Positions 18,128-27,024 of a DNA stretch of 51,933 nt are shown here, piece by piece; positions within the stretch are counted from its first letter, which is position 1, and the number at the start of each line of letters is the position of its first letter. The position numbers and the translations under genes are program-made. The notes below the pieces were generated by a model, which ran no database searches, was not told the DNA's origin, and saw nothing but the letters and a program-made list of their open reading frames with translations. The stretch is from assembly GCA_038817485.1 (NCBI GenBank), contig JAWAZL010000009.1, positions 1 through 51,933 on the forward strand. The letters are read 5' to 3'. Source of the DNA: Nitrososphaerota archaeon. Lineage in GTDB: Archaea; Thermoproteota; Nitrososphaeria_A; Caldarchaeales; JAVZCJ01.

Positions 18128-18790
18128 TTAATATACTATTTTTCCATTACAAAACATAGTTACATAATCAATTGTTACTTTTGCTGCATTCATAAGAGCC
18201 TCTTCTGTAATACCTGGAACACCGCAAATCAAAAATAAAACTTTACTTGTTTCAAATGTTATTTTTGTATTTTCAGCATCTCTATAAGGATAAATAGCGA
18301 TTATTTTTTCATCATCAGAAATAACTATTTCTTTCCCAGTAAGTTTTATAGGGTCTTTCATTCCAATACCTAAAAATTCTTCATTTTCTTTAGCAAATCT
18401 CATAACAATATCCCCTTTTAATTTATCTAAATCAAATGCTGCTATAGCAATTCCTGTTTTTATAGAAGCAAGATTATATGCATCAACAAGCGTATTTACA
18501 CGTGGAATCGGTTTTCCTTGTAAAATCCTTCTTACTAATGCTTCAGCTGCAGGCCTAATCTTTGTAGGGTCTATTCCAATTTTCCAAAAAAAGTTTCTAT
18601 ATGCTCTAAAAGTTACTTCATCTTTCAAAGATTTTAAATCGTATTTCTCTAATACTTCTTTAATAACTTCTTCTTTAAATTTTTCAAGTTTAATATTATC
18701 TTTTTGAATTTTAACATTTTCAATTTTTATAATAAGAGCTTTAAGATTTGGGAATTCTTTTTCTACTTCATTAGTCAATTTTAAAAACAT
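18128..18790 (-). CDS. Free-standing B3/B4 domain protein (PheRS beta-like tRNA-editing fold)
   Basis: 220-residue protein of the COG3382 type: the B3/4 domain of phenylalanyl-tRNA synthetase beta subunit as a separate protein. Typical segments are YRNFFWKIGIDPTKIRPAAEALVRRILQGKPIPRVNTLVDAYNL (read in parts) and a C-terminal LFLICGVPGI. Free-standing members are suspected to edit misacylated tRNA or act on related amino-acid adducts; function is not proven. The 84-residue gene lies 24 bp upstream on the same strand and may be co-transcribed. Confidence 0.85.
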   Translation of the reverse strand: MFLKLTNEVEKEFPNLKALIIKIENVKIQKDNIKLEKFKEEVIKEVLEKYDLKSLKDEVTFRAYRNFFWKIGIDPTKIRPAAEALVRRILQGKPIPRVNTLVDAYNLASIKTGIAIAAFDLDKLKGDIVMRFAKENEEFLGIGMKDPIKLTGKEIVISDDEKIIAIYPYRDAENTKITFETSKVLFLICGVPGITEEALMNAAKVTIDYVTMFCNGKIVY

Positions 18791-18814
18791 TTTTTATCGC
18801 TTTCTTTTTTAAAT

Positions 18815-19069
18815 TTATTTTCCTTCTTTTTCAATAAAATCAGCTATAGAAGATGCTTTAACAAGATTTTCTACAACAATCATTTTCCCTTTTAATATTT
18901 CAAATAATTTCTTTACTTCTCCTTGTTCTAAATTAGCTAATTTTATAAAAAACATTACAGAAAAATATTGTGCAAAGAGAAAAGGATCTTTACGAATAAT
19001 CAATGGACTTTGTTCTGCTACTTTTCTAAAAGTTTCTATATCTTTAATTTCAATAAATTCCCTAACCAA
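18815..19069 (-). CDS. Small conserved-looking protein, unknown
   Basis: 84 residues, soluble, mixed alpha/beta pattern (EFIEIKDIETFRKVAEQSPLIIRKDPFLFAQYFSVMFFIKL). No motif I can name. Co-oriented with the B3/B4 gene 24 bp downstream, with a plausible ribosome site (aggtgaattaattgg) before its ATG. The tidy start and spacing argue for a real gene. Confidence 0.6.
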   Translation of the reverse strand: MVREFIEIKDIETFRKVAEQSPLIIRKDPFLFAQYFSVMFFIKLANLEQGEVKKLFEILKGKMIVVENLVKASSIADFIEKEGK

Positions 19070-19135
19070 TTAATTCACCTCTATAGAATATTATAAAAAA
19101 ATAAATAAACTTTATCTATTCATAAAATTAAAAAA

Positions 19136-19687
19136 TCATTCATATTTTTCAATTTGTTCAAATATTTTTTTATAAATATCTTTAAATTCATTTTCAATTT
19201 TCCTATTATTTTCAATCATATTTTGTATGTTCAATATAATTTCTTTTTCATTTGTTTCATTAATCATTTCTTTAAGAAATAAATCAATTTTATTCATTAT
19301 TAATAAATAAGAATTAACATTAGCATTTAAGAGCTTCATTTCTATTAAAAAAACTTTAGAAGAAATTACATTATTTTCATAATTCTGTATAATGTATGCT
19401 ATATTTTCCTTGATAGATTGGGCAGATTTATTAAAACTATTATGATATTTCTCAATTATTTTTAATTTTTCAAAAAAATTATTTGTACGAGAAACCTTAT
19501 AGTGTATAAAAGAAAAAATAATATCCAATTTATGTTTTTCGATTAATTCATGAAAAGTAATAATAATATCACATCCTAAGAGCGTATTTGCTGTTTTTAC
19601 CTTCATTATGTTATTTAGAGTAATAACTGAAAAAGGATTTAGGATTAATAGCATTATGATGAGAGATACTGTAGTATACAATTCCAT
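19136..19687 (-). CDS. Membrane-anchored helical protein, unknown
   Basis: 183 residues with one N-terminal transmembrane helix (about 6-26) and a long, probably coiled-coil helical remainder rich in N, K, E and I. Very A/T-rich codon use. No family recognised. It sits alone between carB and the small gene at 18815. It could be a surface or division-associated helical protein, but nothing visible supports a specific role. Confidence 0.5.
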   Translation of the reverse strand: MELYTTVSLIIMLLILNPFSVITLNNIMKVKTANTLLGCDIIITFHELIEKHKLDIIFSFIHYKVSRTNNFFEKLKIIEKYHNSFNKSAQSIKENIAYIIQNYENNVISSKVFLIEMKLLNANVNSYLLIMNKIDLFLKEMINETNEKEIILNIQNMIENNRKIENEFKDIYKKIFEQIEKYE

Positions 19688-19875
19688 AAATCTTTATTTT
19701 TTACTTATCTTATTAATTTTAAATTCACAATTTTCTTGTTAACAATTTATTAAAGTTTAAAAATTAATTTTCTCGTTTAATAAATTTTAAACTTTTTAAC
19801 AGTTTCAATATTTTAAAATTCTAGAAAAAATTCTATAATAATATAGTGCAAAATAATATTAGATATTTTTCATTC

Positions 19876-22800
19876 TCACCAATGTTTAAATGGAAGGCTA
19901 TCCATATATTCATTTAATGACCTTATAGTAATTTTACCATTTTCATTATATTTTAATACTTTTACAAGAGCTGCTGCTAATTCAATCGTTGTTAATATTG
20001 GAATATTAAATTCAACAGAAAGCCTTCTTATCGTGTATTCATCTTTTAAAATATCGCTATAATTATTTTCAAAATTGATAACGGGTATATTAATTACTAA
20101 ATTAATCTTTCTTTCAAGAAGATAATCAAGAATATTTGGTTTCTTTCTCTCTTTAACTTTATGAAGAACTATTATAGGATTTAATCCAGCTTTTTCTAAA
20201 GTTTCAGCTGTATGTTGAGTTGCGTAAATTTTAAACCCTATATCTCTCAATTTCCTAGCTATAGGAATAATTTTCTTTTTCATTTTTTCTCCTCCAACAG
20301 TAATAAGAATTGCGTCCCCAGGCTTTGGAATATTGAAATCAACAGATTGAAGTGCTTTTAAAAATGCATCTGCAAAATTTTCACCTAAGCAAGCAGCTTC
20401 ACCAGTGCTTAACATTTCAACTCCAAGAATTGGGTCAGCACCACTAAGTCTCATAAAGCTAAAGCTTGGAACTTTAACACTAACATGCTTTAAAGGAGGA
20501 GGTTGAGTTATTCCAATTTCTTTAATTTTTTTACCTAATATTATCGCTGTAGATAAATCTATTAAATTAATCCCTATAGTTTTACTTACATATGGCATTG
20601 ATCTAGAAGCTCTGAGATTGCATTCAATAACTAATACATTGTCATTTTTTACAATATATTGAATATTAAATGGTCCTTTAATTTTAAGAGCTTTAGCAAT
20701 AAGGCTTGAATAATCTTCGATTATTTTTATAACTTTACTATCAAGTGTTTGGGGAGGTATACACAATACAGCATCACCACTATGAATTCCAGCTTTTTCA
20801 ACATGTTCTATTATAGCACCTATCAAAGTATCTTCACCATCTGAAACCCCATCAACTTCAACTTCTTTTGCACCTTCAATAAATTTTGATATTACAACAG
20901 GATGTTCAGGTGAAACTTCAGTTGCTAATTTTAAGTATTCTCTAAGCTCTTTTTTATTATAGGCTACTCTCATTGCAGAACCAGATAAAACATAGCTTGG
21001 ACGTATAAGTACTGGATACCCAACTTCTTCAGCAAATTTTTCAATATCTTTTATTCTTGTAAATTTATTCCATTTTGGTTGAGGAATTCCTAATTTATCA
21101 AGAAGCATACTAAACTTTGATCTATCCTCAGCTAAATCTATACTCTCACTAGATGTGCCAAGTATTTTTACATTAGAATTTGATAATTTTAAAGCTAAAT
21201 TATTTGGAATTTGCCCTCCTACACTTATAATCACGCCTTCAGGTTTTTCTTTTTCATATATATCAAGAATCCTTTCTAGTGTTAATTCTTCAAAGTATAA
21301 TTTATCTGAAATATCATAATCTGTTGAAACTGTTTCAGGATTGTAATTAATTACTATAACTTCGTCAATTCCATGTTTTTTAAGTGACCATACAGTATTT
21401 ACACAACTCCAATCAAATTCTACACTTGACCCTATTCTAAATACTCCTGCACCTAAAACAATAATCTTCTTCTTTTTTGAATCGAAAGATATATCATCTT
21501 CTTCTCCATGATAAGTTAGATAAAGATAGTTTGTAACAGCTGGCCATTCAGCAGCAAGAGTATCTATTTGTTTAACAAAAGGAATTATACTATTCTTTTT
21601 TCTAAATAATCTTATTTCTTCTTCTTTTTTACCAATATAATCTGCAATTTGTTTATCTGAAAAACCTAAACGTTTAGCTTCTTTGATAATTTCTATTGCA
21701 TTCTTATTTTTAATATTTAATTTCTTTAATTTTTTCTCCATTTTAATGATATTTTTAATTTTATATAAAAACCAAGGATCAATACCAGTTAATCGATAAA
21801 TCTCTTTAATTGAAATACCACTCTTTATTGCTTTAACTATTTCGAAAATTCTTTTATCTGTTGGATTTTTTAAAGCATTTTTAATTTCTTTAATTGATTT
21901 ATATTCTTCTTCATCATTTTTTGATACTAATCCATCTTTTCCTATATCTAACATTCTTATAGCTTTTTGAAGAGCTTCTTCAAAGCTTCTTCCAATTGCC
22001 ATAACTTCTCCAATAGACTTCATTTGAGGACCTAAATGTGGATCAACATTTCTAAACTTTCTTAAATCCCATCTAGGAATTTTAACAATAATATAATCTA
22101 AAGCTGGTTCAAAGCAAGCAGTTGTAACTCCAGTAACTTTATTTATTAACTCTGGTAATAAATAACCAATTGCTAATTTAGCAGCTATATATGCTAAAGG
22201 ATATCCTGTTGCTTTACTTGCAAGAGCTGAACTTCTTGACATTCTAGCATTAACTTCTATAGCACGATATTCTTCAGATTTTGGATGAAGAGCCCATTGA
22301 ATATTACATTCTCCTACTATACCAAGGCTTTGAATAACTTTTATTGAAGCTGAACGAAGTAAATGATATTCTCTATTTGTTAAAGTTTGAGATGGAGCTA
22401 CAACTATAGAATCACCAGTGTGAATTCCCATAGGATCAAAATTTTCCATATTGCATACAGTTATACAATTATTTTCATAATCTCTCATTACTTCATATTC
22501 GATCTCTTTCCAATGTTCAAGATACTCTTCGATTAAAACTTGAGAAATCATACTTTGTGCTAAAGCTCTATTAACTATTTTCTCTAATTCTTTTTTATTA
22601 TAAGCTACACCTGAACCTTTTCCACCTAAAGTATATGCTACTCTAACAATAACTGGATAACCTATAGAGTTTGCAATTTCAATAGCTTCTTTAACACTTT
22701 TTGCGGAATTACTTTTAGGAATTGGAATTCCAGCTTTAATCATTGCTTGTCTAAACAATTCTCTATCTTCTGTTTCTTCTATCGCTTTTATTGGTGTTCC

Positions 22801-23148
22801 TAAAACTTTTACATCATATTTTTCAAGTATGCCAGATCTCGCTAGCTGTACCCCACAATTTAAAGCTGTCTGACCACCAAAACTAAGGAGTATTCCATCA
22901 GGTTTCTCTCTTTTTATTACTTCTTCAACATACTCTGGTGTTACAGGTAAAAGATAAACTTTCCCAGCTAAACGAGGATCTGTTTGAATTGTTGCTATAT
23001 TTGGATTAATGAGAATTGTTTCAATATTTTCTTCTCTTAAAGCTTTAAGACATTGACTCCCAGAATAATCAAATTCAGCTGCTTCACCAATTTTTATAGG
23101 GCCACTACTAAGGATTAAAACTTTTTTTATCCATTCAAACTTTGGCAT
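19876..23148 (-). CDS. carB: Carbamoyl-phosphate synthase, large subunit
   Basis: Makes carbamoyl phosphate for pyrimidine and arginine synthesis. About 1,090 residues: carboxy-phosphate domain with ATP-grasp motifs (VLILSSGPIKIGEAAEFDYSG, GGKGSGVAYN), oligomerisation domain, second ATP-grasp domain (VLGAGVFRIGSSVEFDW), and a C-terminal MGS-like allosteric domain (ILITVGGEKMKKKIIPIARKL onward). I use ATG 23148 rather than GTG 23157, because the ribosome site AAGGTGA (23160-23154) lies 5 bp before it and overlaps the GTG. The carA stop TGA is inside that ribosome site, so carA and carB are coupled. Confidence 0.97.
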   Translation of the reverse strand: MPKFEWIKKVLILSSGPIKIGEAAEFDYSGSQCLKALREENIETILINPNIATIQTDPRLAGKVYLLPVTPEYVEEVIKREKPDGILLSFGGQTALNCGVQLARSGILEKYDVKVLGTPIKAIEETEDRELFRQAMIKAGIPIPKSNSAKSVKEAIEIANSIGYPVIVRVAYTLGGKGSGVAYNKKELEKIVNRALAQSMISQVLIEEYLEHWKEIEYEVMRDYENNCITVCNMENFDPMGIHTGDSIVVAPSQTLTNREYHLLRSASIKVIQSLGIVGECNIQWALHPKSEEYRAIEVNARMSRSSALASKATGYPLAYIAAKLAIGYLLPELINKVTGVTTACFEPALDYIIVKIPRWDLRKFRNVDPHLGPQMKSIGEVMAIGRSFEEALQKAIRMLDIGKDGLVSKNDEEEYKSIKEIKNALKNPTDKRIFEIVKAIKSGISIKEIYRLTGIDPWFLYKIKNIIKMEKKLKKLNIKNKNAIEIIKEAKRLGFSDKQIADYIGKKEEEIRLFRKKNSIIPFVKQIDTLAAEWPAVTNYLYLTYHGEEDDISFDSKKKKIIVLGAGVFRIGSSVEFDWSCVNTVWSLKKHGIDEVIVINYNPETVSTDYDISDKLYFEELTLERILDIYEKEKPEGVIISVGGQIPNNLALKLSNSNVKILGTSSESIDLAEDRSKFSMLLDKLGIPQPKWNKFTRIKDIEKFAEEVGYPVLIRPSYVLSGSAMRVAYNKKELREYLKLATEVSPEHPVVISKFIEGAKEVEVDGVSDGEDTLIGAIIEHVEKAGIHSGDAVLCIPPQTLDSKVIKIIEDYSSLIAKALKIKGPFNIQYIVKNDNVLVIECNLRASRSMPYVSKTIGINLIDLSTAIILGKKIKEIGITQPPPLKHVSVKVPSFSFMRLSGADPILGVEMLSTGEAACLGENFADAFLKALQSVDFNIPKPGDAILITVGGEKMKKKIIPIARKLRDIGFKIYATQHTAETLEKAGLNPIIVLHKVKERKKPNILDYLLERKINLVINIPVINFENNYSDILKDEYTIRRLSVEFNIPILTTIELAAALVKVLKYNENGKITIRSLNEYMDSLPFKHW

Positions 23149-23153
23149 ATTTT

Positions 23154-24265
23154 TCACCTTAACATTTTTAAGAATATTTCAAAAAGAAATTCTGTATCAT
23201 ATGGTCCAGGAGAAGCTTCTGGATGCCATTGTATAGAAAATATTTTTTTATTCTTGTGTTTTAATCCTTCAATTGTTTTATCATTAGCATTTATAAACCA
23301 TATATCCAAATCTGTCTCTTTTAAAGATTTTTGATCAACAGCATATCCATGATTTTGAGTTGTTATATAGCATCTATTCGTATTAATTTCATATACTGGT
23401 TGATTTTGAGAACGATGTCCATACTTCAATTTATAAGTATTTCCACCTAGAGCTAAAGCTAATATTTGATTTCCAAGACATATTCCCATTATTGGAATAT
23501 TTTCATTAGCTATTTCTTTTACTGTTTCAATAGTTTTTTCACATTTCTTTGGATCACCTGGACCATTGCTTATAAGAACCCCATGTGGATTATATTCCAT
23601 TATTTCTTTTGCTGAAAAATTGTATGGCACACGTATGATATTGACTTTATATTTAAATAAACTTCTTAATATTCCACACTTTACACCACAATCTATTAAT
23701 ACTATTTTCTTCTCTCCATCAAAATTATAATATATTGGTTCCTTTATAGTCACTTTACTAACTAGATCTTCTTTATTAGGATCAGGAATATTTTTTGCCT
23801 CTTTCAAAAGATTTTCAATATTCGGTTCATTATCTTCATAAGTTTCTAAAATACCAAGCATTGTCCCTTTTTCTCTAAGTTTTTTAGTTAATTTTCTAGT
23901 ATCTATTCCATAAATACCAGGAATACCTTCGTCTTTAAGCCATTCATCAAGTGTTTTATTTGAAAGATAATGAAATGGTTTTGTGCATAAGTTTTGAATA
24001 ATAAGACCCCTTACTTTTATACCAATTGATTCAAAGTATATTGGAATACCAAATTTGGTATGGTATGGAGGCACGCCATAATTTCCAATTAGTGGGTATG
24101 TAAATACTAAAATTTGTCCATAATAGGATGGGTCTGTTAATGATTCAGGATAGCCAACCATTGATGTTGAAAAAACGACTTCTCCTGAAACTTTCTTTAT
24201 AGCTCCAAAACCTTTGCCTAAAAAGACCGAGCCGTCTTCTAAAACAAGAATTGCTTTTCTAGCAT
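23154..24265 (-). CDS. carA: Carbamoyl-phosphate synthase, small (glutaminase) subunit; 5' end unclear
   Basis: Class I glutamine amidotransferase that supplies ammonia to CarB. The N-terminal CarA domain reads AILVLEDGSVFLGKGFGAIKKVSGEVVFSTSMVGYPESLTDPSYYGQ (in parts). The GATase domain has MGICLGNQILALALGG with the nucleophilic cysteine, and QWHPEASPGPYDTEFLF with His and Glu. The conserved frame extends upstream of ATG 24161 to about 24254 but then has no ATG. ATGs at 24271/24265 would join if the A-run 24255-24258 had one more A. Alternatively an in-frame ATT (24308), 7 bp after GAGG, could be used. Confidence 0.94.
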
Positions 24266-24350
24266 CGTCATTTTCTTTTTCCTGAGCGCAATTTTTTAAC
24301 TCCAGAATGCCCTTTCCTCTAAATAAAAAACTTACTTTTAAATTTTTTCT

Positions 24351-24360
24351 TAAATATATA
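24351..24360 (-). promoter_or_regulatory. TATA-like box upstream of carAB
   Basis: On the minus strand the sequence TATATATTTA lies about 85-95 bp before the candidate carA ATG at 24271/24265 and about 45 bp before the in-frame ATT at 24308. Transcription would start near 24330, leaving either a 60-nt leader or a very short one. Confidence 0.4.
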
Positions 24361-24387
24361 AAGTTAAAAAGCGAATTAATTTATTTT

Positions 24388-24999
24388 TTATCCTTGCTCT
24401 TTAAGTATATTCTCTAATTTATTCGCAATTTCTATGCTTTCACTATTTAAAGGAATTATTTTTATATCTGAAGCAGATTTAACACCTATACTTATCTCTG
24501 CCGCTCTTTTTATTTGTTCCAGTTCAAAAATTCTTCCTTTCATAACTTCTTTTGTTGATCCATAACTTCTAAGAATTGCTATTCCTACAGCATCTATAGC
24601 AACTCTGTCTTTACTTGCTAAAAGAAGGTTAGGTTTAATCAACTCTCCACGTTCAGGACCTCCACTTGAAAAAGCTTCTATAGCATCCATAATTACTAAA
24701 TCAACTTTATAGAATTTATTTACTTCAGCTATCATAAGCCTTTGAAATGGGGATGTATGTAATTCTACCATATAATTATATAAACCTTTAGGAATTCGTT
24801 TTGCTATTATTCCTATAGAATTCTTTAAAGACATTGTAAAATGCCCTCCAAATCTATGAGTTTTAAGACAACATGTTTGAATAACTTTATCAGCATTAAG
24901 AAATATTTTTGAAATATAGAAACCATTCAGCCAATGAGTCCCATTTCTCTTAATTTTTACCCATTTATCTTTACTTTCTTCATCTAATACTACAACTTT
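24388..24999 (-). pseudogene. DUF362 (COG2006) protein, C-terminal two thirds, cut off by insertion
   Basis: The frame reads KVVVLDEESKDKW, then THWLNGFYISKIF, QTCCLKTHRFGGHFTMSLKNSIG and VVMDAIEAFSSGGPERGELIKPNLLLAS-like text to the natural C terminus LENILKEQG. This is the C-terminal part of a DUF362 protein. Upstream the frame stops at a TAG next to the inserted element. The missing N-terminal 100 residues are found in the same orientation at 30998-31321, and the two pieces join near KV(I/V)(I/V) without loss. Expression from ATG 24834 is possible but would lack the N-terminal domain. The family's function is unsettled. Confidence 0.85.
24988..24999. repeat. Direct repeat flanking the 6-kb insertion, left copy
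   Basis: TACTACAACTTT here matches TATTATAACTTT at 31001-31012 in 10 of 12 positions. Both sit at the same point of the broken DUF362 gene (codons for K-V-V-V versus K-V-I-I), so this is either a diverged target-site duplication or an att-like crossover site. Confidence 0.55.
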
Positions 25000-25016
25000 G
25001 CCAGAAATAGCTTCCT

Positions 25017-25288
25017 ACCATAGTATTAGCCCCTCCTTCTGGAACCTGCCTATACTCAAGTTGAAAGAGCATAGGTGGCACTCCTCCCATCAAGAGGCGC
25101 CCGCAGGATAGCTTTAAGCTATCCAACCCCTTTTTAATTGCTAATTTGTTGAATTAGCAAGGGGCTTCTGCTTCAGGGGAGGCTTTCCCTTCCTTAGCAG
25201 AATGCGGTTCTCCTATGGGTAGGAAGCTTGGTTCTGGCTACCTTCTCCCTACTCCCTTTTTTTAAAGGGACTCAGGAAGAGGTTTGAT
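25017..25288 (-). ncRNA. Probable TnpB omega-RNA / right end of the tnpB element
   Basis: The 272 bp after the tnpB stop are GC-rich and strongly structured, as expected for the guide RNA made from the 3' end of tnpB elements. Hairpins visible: GGATAGC/GCTATCC (25106-25124), TTGCTAATT/AATTAGCAA (25138-25160, extended by CCCC/GGGG), and a terminal stem CCTATACTC/GAGCATAGG (25049-25075). The right end is placed at CTATGGT (25017-25023), because the inverted mini-element ends with the same sequence (GAGGGGCTAA-ACTATGGT). The predicted guide would be the flanking 16-20 nt starting AGGAAGCTATTTC. Confidence 0.6.
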
Positions 25289-26434
25289 TTATATTTTTCT
25301 AAGAATTTCAATAGTTCTTTTTGCAATATTCTTGGAAGCATTTATATGTTTATTATTTATCAATCCGCATTTGCTACAAAAGAATTCTTTTCCTTTAATT
25401 TTTCCATAGCTTTCACATCTACTACATATTCTTGAAGTTTTATAAGAATCTACTAATATTTGTTTTAGATTTCTTTGATTTTTATTGTATGTCGGCAAAT
25501 ATGTTAAGATTTTTGTAGAATAATTCCATAGACTTTTTTCAAATGTTCTTTGGATAATCTTACCTCTAAGCCATTCTGTATTCTTTTTATTTATCTTTTT
25601 GCTATTATTTCCAGCTTCATAGTCTTTTAAATCTTCAAATGAAATTATTGCAATTTCACAATTATATTGTTTAATGCTTTCTAATGCAATATCAATAAGT
25701 TTCTTAGAAGTTTTCTCTATCCAATCTTTATTCTGTCTTTGAATCCTTGCATTTATTCTTTGGAATAATTCATTGTATTTTACTGAAATTCCATGATTTT
25801 CTTGTAGCTTCCATTTTACAATTTCTTGGAATTGATGACTTTTTATTTTTGGTTTAACAAAAGCAAACTTCATTGATTTTATTGAATTATTGCTTTTATT
25901 CCATATCCATAAAGAATAAGCTACGCCATGTTTTGAATTTAAATCTACTCCAACAATAGAAATTCTTTGAAATTTTTTAAATTCTTCTTTAGTTAATAGT
26001 TCAATGTTTTTCTTCAAAGTTATATGTAGTTCCCAATGTCCATTTTTGATTATTTCTCTTCTTCTATGCTTACCTTTTTTATAAGATGGTGGCAAAGCTC
26101 TAAGCATTGTTGCTTTAGCTCCATTATTAATTTCTTTTTTAAGATACTCTATATTTTCTTCAGCAATTTTTATCGGAGTTCTTTTGTATTTCTCAATACT
26201 TGTTAGTTTTACTTCATTGTTTTCAAAGTCTATATTGAAACCAGTTTCGCAAAATGTCAAATGAGAAACTTCAAAGCAATCAAATAGCTTCATTGAAGCT
26301 TTTAATGTTGATGGTAAATCAAATTCTATATTTCTTCTATATCTATACTTTGCAATATTCCATGAATTCAGCAAATTCCAAAGATTTCCATTATCCCCAA
26401 CTACCTTGACTCTTACTGTTTTTCTTACCTCCAT
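25289..26434 (-). CDS. tnpB: TnpB-family RNA-guided nuclease of an IS200/IS605-type element, third RuvC residue changed
   Basis: TnpB proteins are transposon-encoded nucleases guided by omega-RNA. The true start is ATG 26434 with GGAGGT 6 bp upstream, giving 381 residues. RuvC-I Asp164 (VGVDLNSKHG) and RuvC-II Glu267 (IISFEDL) are present, and a zinc finger has Cys337, Cys340, Cys353 and Cys356. At RuvC-III, where D-x-N-A is expected, the sequence is NKHINASKNI, so His363 replaces the aspartate. Cleavage is therefore doubtful, while RNA and DNA binding could remain. No tnpA gene is nearby, so the element depends on a transposase elsewhere or is dead. Confidence 0.9.
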   Translation of the reverse strand: MEVRKTVRVKVVGDNGNLWNLLNSWNIAKYRYRRNIEFDLPSTLKASMKLFDCFEVSHLTFCETGFNIDFENNEVKLTSIEKYKRTPIKIAEENIEYLKKEINNGAKATMLRALPPSYKKGKHRRREIIKNGHWELHITLKKNIELLTKEEFKKFQRISIVGVDLNSKHGVAYSLWIWNKSNNSIKSMKFAFVKPKIKSHQFQEIVKWKLQENHGISVKYNELFQRINARIQRQNKDWIEKTSKKLIDIALESIKQYNCEIAIISFEDLKDYEAGNNSKKINKKNTEWLRGKIIQRTFEKSLWNYSTKILTYLPTYNKNQRNLKQILVDSYKTSRICSRCESYGKIKGKEFFCSKCGLINNKHINASKNIAKRTIEILRKI

Positions 26435-26458
26435 GTTCCCACCTCCTTTTTCTTTTTT

Positions 26459-26593
26459 CCTGCTCAATTTAAGAGCAGGTCGGTAATTGCAACCGAGCAG
26501 GAAGGAGATGAGAACATGGAAGCAAGAAAAACAATAAGAGTATGTAGTTGGAGCCAAGCTTCCTATTCCAGAAAAGAGGGGCTAAACTATGGT
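26459..26593 (+). mobile_element. Inverted mini-copy of the tnpB element (internal deletion)
   Basis: On the plus strand a left-end hairpin (CCTGCTC 26459-26465 / GAGCAGG 26473-26479) is followed by TCGGT/ACCGA, a ribosome site, and ATG 26516 opening MEARKTIRV, nearly the same as the full tnpB start MEVRKTVRV. After nine codons it jumps to right-end sequence: GTAGTTGGAGCCAAGCTTCC, then CCAGAAAAGAGGGGCTAA and ACTATGGT, which match the full element's right end. The middle of tnpB and the omega-RNA is deleted. It lies head to head with the full copy and shares its left-end palindrome. Confidence 0.75.
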
Positions 26594-26607
26594 CAAAGTA
26601 ATCAAAT

Positions 26608-26635
26608 GAAGTAGGATTGTCGCCAATCCTACTTC
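26608..26635. repeat. Perfect 12-bp hairpin with TCGC loop
   Basis: GAAGTAGGATTG pairs perfectly with CAATCCTACTTC around a TCGC tetraloop, 14 bp after the mini-element's right end. It could be an RNA hairpin, a terminator-like element (no T-run follows) or a transposase recognition structure. Confidence 0.5.
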
Positions 26636-26687
26636 GTATTGCAAAAATCACTAACATTAATAACTTCAAATGTATAAATGTACCCTA

Positions 26688-26942
26688 GATGAGAGGCTTT
26701 CAGGCATTGCTGAATTTTTTCTCAGGGGGCATCCCACCCTTCATTTTTACTCCCTTAAAGTTCTTTTGCTCCAATTTCATTTGCCTATGGCAGATAGGCA
26801 TCCAATGGAGCAAAAAGTATAGCGTGCTACCCTTTCCCCTGCCACTATTAGTAAAAGCATTCAGCTTCTACTAACGGCAAAACAAAAAAAAGAGAAAGGG
26901 TAGTTGGGTTAATGAAAATCTTCAGAGCCCTAGCCTCTCATT
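26688..26942 (+). ncRNA. Unidentified structured RNA, about 255 nt, multi-branched
   Basis: A closing helix pairs GATGAGAGGCT (26688-26698) with AGCCTCTCATT (26932-26942). Inside are TTCAG/CTGAA near 26700-26714, a long arm TTTTGCTCCA/TGGAGCAAAA with an inner GCCTAT/ATAGGC (about 26764-26816), and CTACCCTTTC/GAAAGGGTAG (about 26827-26902) enclosing TTAGTA/TACTAA. The number of compatible long helices in an A/T-rich genome argues for a functional RNA. I see no RNase P, SRP or rRNA consensus. Strand is assumed from the downstream T-tract hairpin. It lies inside the inserted island. Confidence 0.55.
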
Positions 26943-26968
26943 AGCATCAAATAGCAAACTATCAATTG

Positions 26969-27024
26969 AAGCTACCACCTCACCATGTCGCCAGTAAGCG
27001 TGGTGGATGAAGTAGCTTTTTTTT
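26969..27024 (+). terminator. Long hairpin followed by T8
   Basis: AAGCTAC (26969-26975) pairs with GTAGCTT (27012-27018), and above an internal loop CACCATG (26981-26987) pairs with CGTGGTG (26999-27005). A run of eight Ts ends at 27024. It looks like an intrinsic-terminator-type 3' end for a plus-strand transcript covering the structured RNA, or a small RNA of its own. 27025-27169 shows no gene. Confidence 0.45.

Noticed and set aside
26435-26557. Upstream extension of the TnpB frame
   Set aside because: The ribosome site GGAGGT lies 6 bp before ATG 26434, and the extension reads through left-end palindrome sequence.
26469-26669. 66-codon minus-strand frame over the mini-element and hairpin
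   Set aside because: It runs antisense through the mini-element and the perfect hairpin; its protein text is explained by those repeats.
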